From the NCBI RefSeq assembly GCF_037975245.1, contig NC_092577.1, positions 2,733,501-2,797,500 on the forward strand: a stretch of 64,000 bases of DNA, in the 5' to 3' direction. The DNA is from Apostichopus japonicus. Taxonomy: Eukaryota; Echinodermata; Holothuroidea; Aspidochirotida; Stichopodidae. Within the stretch, counting starts at the first letter, position 1. Each line of letters starts with the position of its first letter. Below, piece by piece: positions 23,213-34,733 of this stretch. Position numbers and translations under genes: made by a program. The notes beneath the pieces are model-generated. The model searched no databases, was not told the origin of the DNA, and worked only from the letters and a program-made list of their open reading frames with translations.

Positions 23213-24177
23213 CTACGTACAAGGGTGACATGCTTTCTATATAGTGCACACACACATATACGTTAGGTTGATCGTTACATTTGTAGTACACAATTATACC
23301 TTACCTTGTATTCCACTTTCTTCAATAGCTGGATCTGACTCCCGTTTAATCGAATGAACTACCTTGCCGTGCGTATTGAAGAATTGAGAAACTAGTCAAC
23401 CTGATATACTCCTCTTAGTTCTCTGCTAAGGTTCTCGTATTAGTTCTCTTCTAAAGAGTATTTCTCGTAAACTTTATGGTAGCAATACATGTTGGTATAC
23501 TGTAGATTGGTTTACTATTCTTACTGTCATAAATCAATAAAAAATTGTCAGTACCTTTGTACATGCATCGCGGGCTAGCTATAAATATCCTTACAGACGG
23601 TTTCGATTCAAAGCAAAAACTATACGCTCGCCTGTTATCAAATTTCGTTCTAATAATGACGATATTATGCAATAACAAGGTCTGTTTTAAATGAGGATAT
23701 TGTTTAGATGATTTCTAGGAATCTTAAAGCTCAGTTAATAGTGCATTTTCTTTTACTTTTACTTTCCCTTTTCTATTTTCACGGTGGGAAAGATTTGTAA
23801 GTGAAATATGGACTTACCAAGTTACAAATTTAAATATTATTATTATGATTATTAAAGAGTATTTTTCACTTTCATTGTCTGTTTTTATGCTTTATTTTTG
23901 TCTAATTTACAAGTATACATATGAGTTCAGGCGCCATGTAGCATGTCACTGGTTAGTTTCTCCTTTATATTTGTGACGTGTATTTGTAAAGACCCTAGAC
24001 TGGTGATGATGATTTCAAAACTATTGATGACCCTATATAACCAAAATAATGCATGTAGGTTGCATTGACGAACTGTCCGAGTGCCCACACACATACCGGA
24101 GAGGGAGGGCGAACCATGTTGCTCCACTATCTTGGACCTTATACCGATGTTTCAGTTTAAGATTGTATACAAAATTG
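23213..24177. repeat. Duplicated block, copy 2
   Basis: Direct copy of 697-1878 with one rather than two of the 194-bp units and small indels. After 24177 the similarity stops (GATTGTATACAAAATTGG, then unrelated sequence). See the entry for copy 1. Confidence 0.75.
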
Positions 24178-25735
24178 GCAGGGATTGGCGGGATGACGTG
24201 AAGGTGAGGGTCCTTTAATTATTGGCGAAGGAAGTTATCATAAAGAAGGGGTGCTCTAGAAAAACGGGTGATGTCTAGGGTCTTCGCCATAAGATGTTTA
24301 GATTTGTAGATGCTACGGCGGTCCAGGTGGGACACTAGTATATGAAAATGTCGTCTAGTATTTTATGTTCAAATTCATTAAAGTTTACAAACTGTATGAT
24401 CATTGAAATATTGACTTTTCGCGTTAAAATTGGCGATGAGTAATTGAACAGTCCATTGAACACTTCCTCCTCTTCGTTTCTCATAGTGGAGGGCAGCTGC
24501 TTCATCTGCACACACCCACACTACCCGCTGTCCCCTCTCCCCCTGATTGCACGCACGTGCGCTTGAAGTCGCTTCTTCCTTGGGCATTGAGTTTGATTTA
24601 TTGATAAGCAATTACTTTGTCAAGCGCAGTGTGCGTTAACCGGTTGAAACCTGTTCGAACTCCGTAAGGAGCTCCTTCAGGACAGGGATTGGGTTTTGGG
24701 GGGAGGGAGGGGTTGACAGAGATAGCACTACCAGGAGGGAGTTGAAAACATGATCATGACAACACAAAGACTGAGGTCGATATAAAAATAGCAAAGACAA
24801 TTAGATGGAGGAATGCACAATGGAAACGTCTTAGGGTCCCTTCTCTTGTTTTAATTGAATTTCTTTTTCTGTTTTCTTTTTTTCCACTCCCTCCCTCGCA
24901 AGTTAGAGAGGGTAGTTAATAATTTAGTCTCAGCAGGCCTCAGAATGCTTCAATTTTTCGTCCCGTCTGATAATCATTCCAGTGAACCACGTTGCTGTTC
25001 AACAAAGGTCAAAGGTGTCTCAAGTGCTTAACTAAAAAGTCTGAGAGTCAAATGACTTATCAATCCCTGCTATTAACTCGAAGTAAAGCAAATACATGTT
25101 ATCAGTTTATAAATTCTGTTTATAGAGGTATTTATATGATAACCATTAAAGGTCAGCATTAAAACACCCTAATAAAATAGCATATACACTATAGAAATGA
25201 TAATAATGGCCACTCATACTCAATTTTAGTAAGCGTTTTACTTCTACCCTTAAAGCAATTGAATGCTTATCCATTATTGCACATAATCAGGAGAGTGTTA
25301 ACTTCCAAGAAGGTGTACTTTTCACAACTTTTAACAATTTTTATAATGTTCAACTTGGGAAGGTTTGGTGAACAGATCTCCACACAGCCATCTTCACCCA
25401 CTGATTTTCAACCATTCAAATCGCTGCATGGACTTAAACTTTGACAAACTAAGCTTTGCCTAATTTTAAGTAACTTGAACTATAACTCTAATTAACTGTT
25501 CAGTAATTAACTAACTTTAACGAAACTTTGACTCATATTAGTTGTACGATTAATAACTATTCTCAATAACTTGTACATTGTGAAAGAGACAGGTTGAACC
25601 AGTTATCCTGCAAGTACCATAGGCCTAACACAATTTGAATATAGTAACTCCGACTGAAAGAGTAAATTGTCGGAAAATAGTCCTATATGCAGTGGCGGGA
25701 CTACAGAGGCAAGGAACCCCTACCCCCCCCCCACG
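24178..25735. other. Intergenic, no gene recognised
   Basis: AT-rich sequence with a G-rich patch near 24697. The minus-strand frame at 24378-24611 shows no family signature and no splice support. Confidence 0.5.
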
Positions 25736-26092
25736 TGATGTCACAATGTTAGAGGGTGATGTCACAATGTCGGTGTGTGATATCGCTTTGTCACTGTGTG
25801 ATTTCACATTGTCAGAGTGTGATGCAACATTGTCAGTGTGTGATGTTGGATTGTTAGTGTGTGATGTCACAATGTCAGTGTGTGATATCGCTTTGTCACT
25901 GTGTGATTTCACATTGTCAGAGTGTGATGCCACATTGCCAGTGTGTGATGCCACATTGTCAGTGTGTAATGTCACAATGTAGGTGTGTGATGTCACATTG
26001 TCGGTGTGTGATGTCACATTGTCGGTGTGTGATGTCACATTGTCGGTGTGTGATGTCACATTGTCGGTGTGTGATGTCACATTGTCAGTATA
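25736..26092. repeat. 21-bp minisatellite, about 17 units
   Basis: Unit TGTGATGTCACATTGTCGGTG, with variants GATATCGCTTTG, GATTTCACATTG and GATGCAACATTG. The period of 21 is a multiple of three, so minus-strand frames read a seven-residue HTDNVTS repeat; a protein is not claimed. The right end has five nearly identical units. Confidence 0.93.
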
Positions 26093-26430
26093 TGCAATGT
26101 TGTAATTTTTCATTATATTTGAAGGTAAGCAACATTTATTACTAATCATTGTCAAAGCAAGAAAAACAAACAAGCACGTATAACAAATAAACAAAATAAA
26201 ATTCACTTCTAAGCATGTCAGAGTCATTTCAGAGTCGATGTGTCATGCCACATTGTCGGTGTGTGATATCTCATTGTCAGTATATGCAATGTTGTAATTT
26301 TCTATTATATTTGAAGGTAAGCAACATTCATTACTAATCACTGTCAAAGCAACAACAAAAAACACACACACAAACAAGCACGTAAAACAAAGAAACAAAA
26401 TATAATTCACTTCTAAGCGTTTCAGAGTCA
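26091..26430. repeat. Duplicated flank of the 21-bp minisatellite
   Basis: 26091-26226 and 26281-26424 are two copies of the same AT-rich segment (CAATGTTGTAATTTTCATTA-type start, then GAAGGTAAGCAACATT). One or two minisatellite units lie between them, so array and flank were duplicated together. Confidence 0.8.
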
Positions 26431-27700
26431 TTTCTGTAATCATGGCATTTATAAGAACTGCCCAAGTCTTTAGGCTTACATATGAAGGAACCATGAAAGG
26501 CGATATCTTCCAAAGAGTAGTATTTTTTTGTTCTCTTAACTGTTGATTTGGCGTTATAATTATTATCAAATATTGGTTTATTGCACTGATTAATTTCATT
26601 TTGTCCTTTATCTGTATAAGTCCTGCTATTCCGAACCAAAAAGATGGACAGAGAGGTGAGTAGTGAAGAGTTTGGTGCGTTAGCCCAATATATAACTAGC
26701 AGCGAACAGTCCAGGTAAAGTTTTTGAGAAATTACCCTGTAAACATCTTGACGGTCATTTAACTAAAGTGGACCGATTACTTAGTCTAACATACAAACCC
26801 TTAGATTAGCTCCTCAACACAAACCTAAACTAAATGGGGATACATAGACGACTGTTATGAACTCAAATAACATGTTAACAATAGAAATTAATAAAATAAA
26901 GGAGGGGTAGTTTAATATAATCCAGGAGTGTCCTGTTGTTAATATTTACTTTCACCCTGACAACTTTTGAATTATCCACCTGAAGTATTATATTTTCGTA
27001 TGCAAGACAAGTAACACCGAGCCAAATATCGATGATTTCTTTTATAAATTTAAATTTGCTTTGAGCGTTGAAAGTTTAAAATATTTTAAGCGAAAACAGC
27101 CACGGAAAAATAAAGTGAATTTTCCAGAGCTTAGAAATGCTTTTTCATTTTGTCCAAACCTGTTTACGTAGATGTTTCGTATTTAGCTGTGTGTAGTGCT
27201 ATTGGTTTCTTTTGCTGTCTATTTACATCAGGTGATATTAACTGCAGTTGCTTGAATATGTAACCGACCATACCATTTTGTTTTTGCAATGTATAATTTT
27301 AATGTGTACCATGTTAAGTGGTCGTGAATACATATGGTGGAGGGGGAAAATGTTGTTAATATGAAGCTCAAAAAACATGTTTTTGGTGAGTTATCAGAAT
27401 TTTAAAACAATGGATTCATGTTCAAGCCTGCACTGTGGAATCGATATCATCGTCAATGTTAGACTTAATCGAAGTGGGGTTTTTTTTATATTAAAATTAC
27501 TAATTTACTAATTTTAGTAAGTTTTTATTTAAGAAAAAAATGATACTGCGTATGGAATGATATAACACTGCCACCATTACAAGTTTTAACCTGTTTTTAT
27601 TTATTTTTTTTACTGTACGTTCGATGGTTAGTGATGCATACGTGATACCGCACACAGCGATCCCTAACAGACATGAATAAACCATGAACTATACAGCAAA
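26431..27700. other. 3' flank of the microseminoprotein-like gene, no other gene seen
   Basis: AT-rich. A short open stretch at 26644-26714 followed by a GTAAAG could look like a first exon, but nothing downstream on the plus strand supports it. Confidence 0.45.
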
Positions 27701-28261
27701 TTAATACAGCCTGTTCTCTTCTCCAACAATTGTGCAATCTTCATCCGTGCCACCATTCTTCGGTGTTAGCGTGTATTCACAATTATTTTGGTCGAAAAAG
27801 ACTTCACACTTATTAGGATTCTGGACTGCTGGTCTGAAATTGCCTTCCCTATGTAGAAAAAAACAAAAAAGGGTTGAAACAAAAAACGAAATAATCGATT
27901 GAAAAAGAAATTCGAGGAAAGCTATATATTTTCACTTTTAGACATGTAAATTAAAAACCTTCTCAGGTGTATCGCCTGGGCTAAATACCAAAAACAGGAA
28001 TATGAATAATAATATTTAATCTAACGAAGCAATTTATGGAAATCTAAAGTTATCAGTGTTTTTTCTTTTAAATCTCGATGAATGATTCACATGCAAATCA
28101 TGAATTAAATATAATTAATCATGAAAGAAATATAACTAATCAAGTCAATGTTGAAAAAAGCGCCTGTAAGGATATGTACTAGAACAAAAACCAGCACAGA
28201 TAACCACCAGTCAATAATAAGTTACTCACTGGCAGTTAAAAACTATATAAATATATATGTG

Positions 28262-28296
<35 letters not shown>

Positions 28297-28330
28297 TATT
28301 ATTATTATTAGAGAAAACCAGGATTTTCGT

Positions 28331-28390
<60 letters not shown>

Positions 28391-31300
28391 ACGAAAATCC
28401 ACGTTTACTCCATATATATATATACAAAACGTAATGAGTTGGACAATTTAGAACAGTGAAAAAACCAGCCTCCACCGGGATTCAACAACAACAAGAAGGA
28501 GTTTAACCCCTGATCGATCGGGTTAATAACATTGTTTATATAGAATAGACACTTTTTTTTCCTTTTTTTTTTTCTTGGGCTAGTTGTATATTGTTCAGTC
28601 AAGGAGTTGCTGGTAAGTGAGTATTATGTAATCACGTTGTATACCCGAGGTCGGAACTAAAGAACCAACTAGGGAGGGATTCGAACCCAGGCCTCCCGCT
28701 TTATATGCGGACACCCTAACCACTAGACTATGCTGATTGTATGTCCAGAGGTTCGAAACCGATAAGGAAGATCGTAATTCCACTGTAGGCGTTTGTCACC
28801 TGTATCGAACAATACTAGTTCTGTTTTTGGTGACATGTTTTGCCTTACTCTAGAGATGAAACATGATTCTAACCAACTCGAATTCATTTGTGATTCCTAA
28901 AGCCGGATCTCAAAGGGATACTATAATCAAATTTTTGTTAATAAAATGGAGGTAAACGACAAAGGCAATTGAATATATATATAATTGAAAACGTAATGAG
29001 TTGGAAAATTTAGAACAGTGAAAAAAATCCAGACTCCACCGGGATTCGAACCCGGGCCTCCCGCTTTAAATATATTTATTTATATTGTAGTTTTGTGTGT
29101 AAACTTACCTTGTGCAACACTCATAGCCGGTACCGTCACTAAAACATGTGCATTTCTTACATGGATCGATCTCAGATAAGAACTCAGAATCCGGTTCACA
29201 CAATGGATCGCTTGGATCAACAGGAGTTGCAAATGTTGCTATGGAAACAAGAAGGTAAGTTTACTAATTAAAACTCTTTTATTTCTCGATTTCCAGCAAG
29301 TTTAAATCATTTTTGTGACCATCTTCATCATCATCACTCACACAAACTTAATTCAGCAATAGGTCAAAACATGAAACCTTCCGTTTCAATTTATTTAAAT
29401 GGTTGCTTCTGTTTTAATCGAATTAACTCATTACGAATGATTAATCTCAGGAGAGTTACATATTTAACCCTCCTACCCTTACGTCATCATCACCCACGAA
29501 GACATACATTTTGCACAAAAGTTACAGTAGATCTGTAATCACATGCATGCTAAAAGAAAATCAAGGAATTTCTAAACATTTCGTATTTATTTTTTATATA
29601 TGTTAGAGCTGACAGTGATCCAAAGCTCACCCCACCCTCCCTCCCCCCGTACTGCCATCCCATGCAAAATAGCAGGTAAAAAAAAAGACCTCCACCAACG
29701 AAATGGCCAGCAGTAACAAAAATATAGGATCTTCAATACCCCTCCCACGCCCCTCCCACACCCTCCCACCCTCCCTCCCACACCCACCCCTCCCCAACAC
29801 CCTTCTCACGCCCGTTCCCCTAGACAGACAAATAATAGAGATTTAGCTCACTTTTTATAGTTTGAATATTGAAACAACCAAATGTACACGTGTACATGTA
29901 AGTACTGGAATTGATCGCGCGCAGGGGCGTATCCAGGATTTTCCAATAGGGGGGGCGCCAGGCACGAATGATCGCCGTCCTGGGGGATGGGTCTAAGGGG
30001 AGGGGTGTACAATTTTTGCTTTCAAAGAAGGGCTGAAATGCAAAATGGTGTCATATGCATGGGCGGCGATCCGTACTTCCGAGTGGGGGGGGGGGGGATA
30101 TGACCTTGTTGACTATCTAAGCGTAGCGCCACCATGAGTTGGCGAGAAGCGTCCAAGAAAATTTTGGGATTAACAAACCCTCTAGATGGCCGGAAACGGC
30201 ACTTCCCGAGGTTTCCAAGCGGCATATACCCAACTTTAAAATAGGGATGTCATGTCCGAAATATCTCATAATCAGGATCCAAAATACTTCTTTTTTTTTA
30301 ATTTCGGGTGTTATTTTGGGAAAATTGCCCCTATCAATCTTGTTTCAGGCGCTACGTTAGAATGTTCGAGAGCTCTGTTATATTATTCGATGAAGAAAAT
30401 GGCCTCATGCAGGCTATTATAGGCCTATACACATGCAATACACAATTACACATAGTTACATTCCTAGGTACCGATTGCTAGGGCATCCAGGTGAAACGTG
30501 TATTAAGCATTACCCTGGTTACATGAGATTCTCAGCTGTTCGAGGGAACATGTACGTGTGTAGGCCTACTATAGGGCCTATATGAATACTATGAGGGTGC
30601 ATATATGTACTATATCAATACCGTGGGCGCAATAATACATTTTGTTGTTATAGGGCCAATGAAGCCTACAGTCAACTATTTTTGCTTTATAAAGACGCTT
30701 TATTTGAAAAGATCGCACTGCGTTTATGGTAGGCGAGAAATGAAGCTAAAAAAGAGCCGTACATTAACGAAGATGCATAAATGTAGGCATGAAAATATTC
30801 TTATCCCTGGCATTTGGTGGGGGGGGGGGGATATGGTGCATTACATCCCCTCCACCCATTTTCATGGGGGGATATATCCCCCCTCCACCCAGGATCGCCG
30901 TCCATGGCCATATGTGATCCATTTTTCGACCTTAATAATAAGCAACATTTCCAGTAAATATGGACACAAGTATGGCTGGCATGTCATTTAGTGTTTATAG
31001 TGATAATACAAACACAATTACCATCTATGTTTCTAAAACTATTATGCCGCCGAACTTCGCCAGAACCTTTTTTTGGCAAACAAAAAATAAAGCATACGGG
31101 AGGGGGGGGGGGGGGGTTGAGCGATCACCGACATCTCACATAAAGGTCGTCATCAATTTTTTTTTTTTTTTTTTTTGCTAAACTTTTTTTTTTTTTTGGT
31201 GACGGCCAATAGGGGGGGCGCGCGCCTGTTGCGCCCCCCCCCTGGATACGCCCCTGGCGCGACTATGGAAGTTAGTACGGTAGCTCCCCTAACACCCTGG

Positions 31301-31893
31301 GCCCAATTACCCGATCGGTCGGTCCACCCCTAAAGGTGCTAAGCAATGATGAGTTCAAGTGATAGTTAAGTATAGTGTTCCACTGAAATCAGACCGTAAA
31401 GGAAAATATAAGAGTTAGACCGTTGCTTTCACCCTCTGTAGTTAATGTCGGCCATTCTACCTAAAAGACACACCCCCCCTCCCACTGGTGTCAAACGGGG
31501 TTACTGCTAATGTATCCATAGCGTCTCATAACACGCATTGTTTGGTCAATGAAGCCTTCAGCATTTCAACAGAGAGCGTTTTCGTATCAATCCTACATCT
31601 CCCTCCACCCCCCCCCCACCCCTCTCTCTCTCTCACTCTGTTAAGTAATATTTGAATGCTTGCGCAAACTGCAAAATACAGACACCACCGAGGCAAAAAT
31701 AACTTAAGTATGAAAAAAAATCTTTTTTTGGTATATCAAACCATCTATATATTTGTGTACATTTTTAGTTCAAAACATTTTTCAATTAGATGTAGGACAA
31801 AAAATATTATTTTCACTCACCGAAAGTGCAAGAAGCTTCCCCGCGTGTCACTAACATAATCATGATGAGCCCGAAATACACAATTGCCGCCAT
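27701..31893 (-). CDS. Beta-microseminoprotein-like secreted protein, complete (116 aa, 3 exons)
   Basis: Small secreted cysteine-rich protein of the beta-microseminoprotein (MSMB/PSP94) family; molecular role unknown. Exons on the minus strand: 31893-31821 (start and signal peptide), 29238-29109 and 27848-27701 (stop TAA). All joints are GT-AG and agree in phase (1, then 2), giving 351 nt. Residues 1-20 form a hydrophobic signal peptide (IVYFGLIMIMLV) ending near GEAS. The mature part has exactly ten cysteines, as in MSMB, with the hallmarks CKKCTC, then ECC, then NKCEVFFDQNNCEY and EDC. The exon structure (signal peptide exon plus two cysteine exons) also resembles the vertebrate gene. The minus strand has TATAATTAA-like sequence near 31938-31947, about 50 bases upstream of the ATG. 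Intron 1 contains a TIR DNA element and SINE fragments. Confidence 0.88.
28254..28424. repeat. (TA)n tract forming a large palindrome
   Basis: GGATTTTCGTTATATTA near 28321-28337 is followed by a pure TA tract and then by the exact inverted sequence TAATATAACGAAAATCC near 28384-28400. The whole can fold into one hairpin. It lies in intron 2 of the microseminoprotein-like gene. Confidence 0.9.
28424..28486 (-). mobile_element. SINE family B tail fragment
   Basis: Starts AAAACGTAATGAGTTGGACA and ends in CCTCCACCGGGATTC, the tail and the start of the tRNA part of the family. Truncated in the tRNA region. Confidence 0.75.
28655..28920 (-). mobile_element. tRNA-derived SINE (family B), longer copy
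   Basis: Inverted relative to 62467-62790. Contains GGATTCGAACCCAGGCCTCC (B-box side), CCCGCTTTATATGCGG (anticodon arm), CCTAACCACTAGACTATGC (A-box side) and the upstream unit that ends AAAGCCGGATCTCAAAGG. In intron 2 of the microseminoprotein-like gene. Confidence 0.82.
28985..29076 (-). mobile_element. SINE family B tail and partial tRNA head
   Basis: AACGTAATGAGTTGGAAAAT followed by CTCCACCGGGATTCGAACCC and GGGCCTCCCGCTTTA. Ends about 30 bases before the splice donor of exon 2 of the microseminoprotein-like gene. Confidence 0.8.
29922..31256. mobile_element. TIR DNA transposon (hAT-like, non-autonomous), with a nested element
   Basis: Ends are CAGGGGCGTATCCAGG on the left and its exact complement CCTGGATACGCCCCTG on the right. 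Further similarity (CCAATAGGGGGGGCGC) continues inwards. A 5-base GCGCG lies on each side and may be a target duplication, though the sequence is low-complexity. A nested unit, about 30058-30907, has ends GGGCGGCGATC and GATCGCCGTCC. No transposase frame was seen. It lies in intron 1 of the microseminoprotein-like gene. Confidence 0.8.
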
Positions 31894-32454
31894 TTTTTTC
31901 AGTTGCACCGTTTCGAAGTTTCTCAACGATTTTGCGTTTAATTATAAAAAAAAAACTTTCTTAAAACGTTTAACGATGTGTGAGCCGGGTTTGTTTGGAA
32001 GCAATCGTCAAACATGTACAATCTTTATGATTGGCAAAATTTTATCAGACCCATGTAATTGCAAACCTTGCTTATATTTATGAGAACCCAAGGTGTAAAT
32101 GCAACGTGTTTTATCATGTTGAAATAATATTAGTGATATTGGTTGAAGGTTTTTTAGCTGATATATTTTACACCACCTACAGGTGTAAACATAAATACCA
32201 CGGCCAGTCTACTATACAATAACCTTTCTCATATTGATCCTTATTGAAAAAAAATATTGAAATTCAACTTTAAAAAAAAAACTGTAAACCAACTGTAGAT
32301 CTACTGCAAAAAGTTTGTGTAGGTAAAAGTATAAATAAGAGGGCCTGATTTTTCAGTCTTCGTCAAAGGCAAAAGGAACCGAAAAGAGAAAGGACATGAT
32401 GAAAACTAGACAAATGCACAGACAACTTTAAAAATTGAAGTGTAATAGTGTTAA

Positions 32455-32858
32455 CAGTGGCGGAGCGTCCATACAGTCAGAGTGGCGGATCCCAACCCCC
32501 CCCCCCCCCTGACGGACTCAAATGGACTGCTGTCGCCCTTTTCACTACTTTTTACTTATTCGCGATTATTGACTTTTTTATTGCGCTCTCAAAAGACTAT
32601 TGACATTTGTCACATTTTGTTGGTGTAATTTTCTGACAAAATGGCGATGACACCTATTTAGTCTTCGTTTAACTGCAAATTAGCAAAGCCCAGAAAGGGT
32701 CATTTCCGGCGATCTAGGGAGTATCTTTACTCAAAAAGTTTCTGTACGCTCCGTGACAACCTGTGGTGGCGCTCCGCCTATAGATAGTGTCGAAAGCGCC
32801 CCTACAGACCATTCTCGCTCCCCCCCCCCCCTGACCAATACCCCTAGCTCCGCCATTG
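32455..32858. mobile_element. hAT-like MITE
   Basis: Ends CAGTGGCGGAGC and GCTCCGCCATTG are inverted repeats. Flanking 8-mers AGTGTTAA and AGTTTCAA match at 6 of 8 positions, as expected for an old hAT target duplication. It carries poly-C runs and the conserved module also present at 17.4, 30.1, 50.1 and 50.8 kb. Confidence 0.75.
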
Positions 32859-34460
32859 AGTTTCAATGTGTTCTATCTGTTCTCGTTTGCCTCTGACGAA
32901 GATTCCGTGCATGAAAAACTGAGTTGCACTGTCTTTTGAAGAGGATTTTACGTGGCATACTGACCTAAAAGCTGAGATGGCCTGCTTCTCCGCTCACTAT
33001 TTATAAAAACTTAAATTAGGAAAAGTCCAACACTATGGCAGAATTCATATTCATATCCTATTAAAACAATTGTGAACTCATTTATGAAAGCTACGCAAAC
33101 TTTCCATTTTTACCCTACTTTTGTTTGCTTTGCTTTTTTTTCCCCAGGAAACTGTACTTTCCCTTAAATAAATAAATTTAGTTTTCTTGATGGTTATTCA
33201 AGGATGACACTTTATGTTCATTATATAATTAATTTTAGAATTAATTAGTTTTGAGAAAGGACCCTTTAAACAGCTGAATTTCATCAATTAAATTGACTGG
33301 ACTACTAAGTCTAATACACATGTAGACCATGCACTGAGTCAGGTTTTTTCCGATGAAAAACAAACTTTTTTGTCCTCAAAGGACATGTTTACAATGTAGC
33401 ACATTATTAAATATAGAGTTGAATGTTTCACAAAGGGGTGCTCTGATGTTAACATGAAGTTCAAAGAAACATATTTTCAATTAATTATTAGCATTTACAG
33501 AAAACAATCAAGAAACGTTAACAGGAAAGCCTGTACTGAATAACTGACGTCATCAGCAGTTACGCAATAATGGAGTATTACAGAGTTTTGACATATTTGA
33601 AAGGTGAATGACTATAAACGGAACAGCCATATAGCTGTTGTTTTCTTTCAGTTTGGACTATAGTATATGAAATATCAAAATTAAATTCTGTCTGAAAACA
33701 TCCTTTAATAATACGAGTTCAAGTTGAGTAAGAAAACTTCACTTGCAAGCAACTTTTTTTTCAGAGCGCGGTACGCGGTTTGGGGCGAGTCTTCAATGCC
33801 TTTAATGCGCAAATGCTAAATTTGACGTCACTTAGGTACCTGTGATTTTGAAGGGTGTGAACTTGACCTCCATGAGGCGCCAACATTTCTCCTTTTTTTT
33901 GTGGCAGGATGCATGAATGTTCATCCTCGATTTATCAAGGACATTACTTGCAAGCATTCTAATACCGCACCTCTATTGTTAGACTATATAGATTTTAGGC
34001 TATATATACTATCGCTAATGCAAATCGAAATGCTTTTTATGCAGAAAAAGAAAACAACGGGTAAAAAATTGTTTTTTCCTAATGGCTTAAGTTGATTGCT
34101 TACGATCTTTAGGCGAAAACAACGTCCTCGTTGCAGTTTCTATCTCAAAAGTATGATTTTTTCAATTTAATTTTGTGTTATTTGGTAAATGCATCTAGCA
34201 ACGAGTAATCAGGGCAAATCAGCTGAAAATGTCTCCCTTTATCATTTCTATAGGATTTATCTACACAGGAAAAGAATGGTTCTACTAACGACGAAAAAGG
34301 ATAAATTTTGATAAATTTCAAAGTATAGAGATCTTTGACATACAGCTAATTAAACATTCAAATTGTATTATGATTCAAGGAGACATACAAGAAGATTATA
34401 ACACCCTAAGTTAAGCTTTTGTAGAACATTTGCCCAGATGATTTTACAGACCCACTTACG
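32859..34460. other. Intergenic, no gene recognised
   Basis: AT-rich. At 33779-33798 it carries the inverse of the repeat element near 3217. No splice-supported coding segment was found. Confidence 0.5.
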
Positions 34461-34733
34461 GTGCGTTCCCACGAAGCCGGGCAATCCCAGACCCAGCCCT
34501 GACATCTCCAAAAAAGCAAGGTCAACCAACTGTGAATACCAATATTCCATTGGTCTATCGCTTGCGTGACTCACGCAGCGTCGTGTTGGACTTTCGCGTG
34601 CGTGTGTTTACTAGCTCAACGGTCTCTAACACCCGAGTAACACGTAGGGACATGGATCTATAAAACACCGGGCTTATTCGTTGCTATTACGTAATACAGG
34701 GGTTAAGCAAACCCCGGGTTCGTGGGAACGCAC
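34461..34733. mobile_element. MITE with 21-bp terminal inverted repeats
   Basis: Left end GTGCGTTCCCACGAAGCCGG; the right end is the complement of GTGCGTTCCCACGAACCCGG, one mismatch. About 270 bases, non-coding. Superfamily not assigned, since the target duplication is unclear. Confidence 0.85.

Noticed and set aside
25625-26227. 200-codon minus-strand frame with HTDNVTS repeats
   Set aside because: The period of 21 bases keeps any open frame open. Plus-strand frames are equally open and unit variants are not biased to synonymous change.
26644-26717. Short start-codon segment (MDREVSSEEFGALAQYITSS) followed by GTAAAG
   Set aside because: Looks like a first exon, but no downstream plus-strand exon could be found and a stronger donor lies inside it. 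Evidence is too thin.
32328-32440. TATAAATA box followed by a short open frame on the plus strand
   Set aside because: The frame is only a dozen codons and no spliced continuation was seen. A chance TATA in AT-rich DNA is likely.
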